15,746 bases of DNA from JANMGV01 sp037440405 (GTDB lineage: Bacteria > Planctomycetota > Planctomycetia > Pirellulales > Pirellulaceae). A model generated the notes under the pieces. That model searched no databases and had not been told where the DNA came from. It saw nothing but the letters and a program-made list of their open reading frames with translations. Below are positions 14,496 through 15,746 of this stretch, piece after piece (positions within the stretch are counted from its first letter, which is position 1; the number at the start of each line of letters is the position of its first letter). The stretch lies in contig JBBIUE010000101.1 in the NCBI GenBank assembly GCA_037440405.1, positions 1 through 15,746 of the forward strand, read 5' to 3'. The position numbers were made by a program, and so were the translations under genes.

Positions 14496-15556
14496 GGTGA
14501 TTCCTCTTTCCCAAGAGCAGCCATGCGATAGCCATCGGACCGGGCGGCGGCTCGAGCCATGCCTGGCGTATTAAAAGGCATAGCGATATGGCCGCGATGA
14601 TCCACCGCGATCAATCCGCCGGAGTCCTTGGGAAGGATCGAGTCAATCGCTTCGGAAGCCGCTTCCTCAAGGCTCTTTCCGCCGAGTTCCATTTGGAGAG
14701 AGACTCGCATAGCGATGGCGTGACGGATAAAAAGTTCGCCGACGCCCGTGCAACTGATGGCGCAGGTAGCGTTCTTGGCGTAGTTTCCTGCGCCGATAAT
14801 GGGTGAATCACCGATCCGCCCCCATCGTTTTCCGAGCAATCCGCCGGTACTGGTGCCTGCCGCTAGATTGCCGTGCGAGTCGAGCACGACGCAGCCCACC
14901 GTACCCAGGTAGAAAAGAGGATCATCGACGTTGATCGGATTCTGATTCCAGCTTGTCTTGTTGGTCACGTCTCGCTCCTTCCATCGATTCCAGGAGCGTC
15001 GTTGTTCATCGGTGCGAAAATAATCGGGTTCGACCAATGCCACTCCAAGCTGCTCAGCAAATTTTTCAGCGCCGTCCCCTACCAAGAACACATGAGCAGA
15101 ATCGGAGATGACGCGACGCGCCAAAGAGATCGGATTCTTCACTCGCTGAACACTTGCCACGGAACCGCAGAGCATTTGATGGCCGTCCATGATCGAAGCA
15201 TCCAACATGCAGTTTCCTTCCGCGTTCCAGACGGCTCCGCGACCAGCATTGAAATGGGGGTGGTCTTCGAGTGCGCGGACGACTGCCTCGACCACATCCA
15301 TGGCCTCGCCGCCGGATTCCAACGAGGAAACACCGACCTGCAAAGCGGCGTGCAAGCCTTCCATGCGCAATTGAATTTGTTCATGAGTCCAGCGTTTCGG
15401 ATCCGCCCCGGCGCCGCCATGGATTGCGATTGACCAAATGGATGAACTGCCATTCACCGTTTGTGACTCCTGTTGCCCTCGAAGCGAGTGCGCGATACTC
15501 GATAAAAAGATGTGGGGGATCAACCAGCAGGCCGAGAGGAAGAATTTCGATTTCAC
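14492..15556 (-). CDS. Secreted isoaspartyl peptidase / L-asparaginase (Ntn hydrolase, family T2)
   Basis: 354 residues from a GTG with AAAGGAG eight bases upstream, a strong ribosome site that fixes the start. A signal-peptide-like N-terminus (MKSKFFLSACWLIPHIFLSSIAHS) suggests export. Type III asparaginase/IaaA motifs follow: AIHGGAG (44-50), HFNAGRGAV (101-109), MLDASIMDG, and the autocleavage site LGT219VGCVVLD, whose Thr becomes the N-terminal nucleophile of the beta subunit. Substrate residues are present: Thr237 in STGG, Arg247 and Asp250 in GRIGDSPIIGAG, and TGVGE (270-274). The enzyme removes isoaspartyl residues from peptides or hydrolyses asparagine. Cytoplasmic relatives lack a leader; here it likely works in the periplasm, perhaps on damaged peptides from protein turnover. 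It leads an operon with the SDR and membrane-protein genes. Confidence 0.93.
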   Translation of the reverse strand: MKSKFFLSACWLIPHIFLSSIAHSLRGQQESQTVNGSSSIWSIAIHGGAGADPKRWTHEQIQLRMEGLHAALQVGVSSLESGGEAMDVVEAVVRALEDHPHFNAGRGAVWNAEGNCMLDASIMDGHQMLCGSVASVQRVKNPISLARRVISDSAHVFLVGDGAEKFAEQLGVALVEPDYFRTDEQRRSWNRWKERDVTNKTSWNQNPINVDDPLFYLGTVGCVVLDSHGNLAAGTSTGGLLGKRWGRIGDSPIIGAGNYAKNATCAISCTGVGELFIRHAIAMRVSLQMELGGKSLEEAASEAIDSILPKDSGGLIAVDHRGHIAMPFNTPGMARAAARSDGYRMAALGKEESP

Positions 15557-15746
15557 GATGCGATCTCCTTTTGCCAGAACGAGTAGATTTTAGGGTAAGT
15601 TGCCATCGCGAGAAGACGGCTACATCGACGCGTTGTGGATGCAGCGTCACTCGGCTTCGGTTCGAAGGTCGGACACGCTGTTCCGCTAAAAGTAACCGTT
15701 CACGGGTCGGGGGAGGAATCAGGCTGTTGATGAGGTGGTTTCGGGT

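Noticed and set aside
15557..15746. G-rich end sequence with CCGTTCACGG, considered as a dispersed repeat
   Set aside because: Only a 4-bp symmetric core and no second copy in the window; a genome search would be needed to call it a repeat.

Overview
The window looks like chromosomal DNA from a planctomycete, probably Pirellulales-like. I infer this from the gene content: a DUF1559 pseudopilin-like protein, a DUF1573 domain, a PQQ-propeller protein opening with a GDWPQ..GPNRDG motif, a short lipoprotein with a DIGPEVVGGRPRE motif, a ceramidase-like protein with HQHDAP, and many secreted or lipid-anchored proteins. Composition is moderate GC. I see no tRNA, rRNA, CRISPR array or insertion sequence.

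Left part (1-4829, + strand). The window opens inside a reading frame with a textbook double-glycine leader (LTSNEASSILGG) followed by a Cys-rich core. The frame is interrupted by one in-frame TAA, so this copy looks recently broken. A poorly coding stretch follows (404-754). Then comes a near-consensus sigma70-type promoter (755-783) and a three-gene unit: a secreted, C-terminally membrane-anchored protein of unknown function (971-2047); an unusual fusion of a C39 (bacteriocin-processing) peptidase domain, a membrane helix, an internal lipobox and a DUF1573 domain (2083-3810); and a DUF1559 pseudopilin whose start overlaps the stop of the fusion gene (3807-4829). The GG-leader peptide next to a C39 protein is the most interesting part of the window. 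It may be a peptide-maturation or surface-display locus in which the peptidase sits outside the cytoplasm and no ABC exporter is visible.

Middle part (4830-9272). A small planctomycete-type lipoprotein (minus, 5100-5363) is divergent from a membrane-anchored BEM46-like alpha/beta hydrolase (plus, 5619-6524). The hydrolase converges on a neutral-ceramidase-like lipoprotein (minus, 6579-7991) that keeps the zinc ligands but seems to lack the usual nucleophilic serine. Upstream of it on the minus strand lies a periplasmic TlpA-type thioredoxin with a C-terminal TPR-like region (8172-9272), closed by a strong intrinsic terminator (8074-8105).

Right part (9273-15746). A divergent intergenic region leads into a compact + operon: miaB (9624-11105), an M50-like membrane metallopeptidase (11111-11818) and a PQQ-propeller protein (11818-13113). 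Convergent to it is a minus-strand operon read from right to left: a secreted isoaspartyl peptidase/L-asparaginase (14492-15556), an SDR oxidoreductase (13740-14495, 4-base overlap) and a His-rich multi-pass membrane protein (13217-13714). The last 190 bases show no gene.
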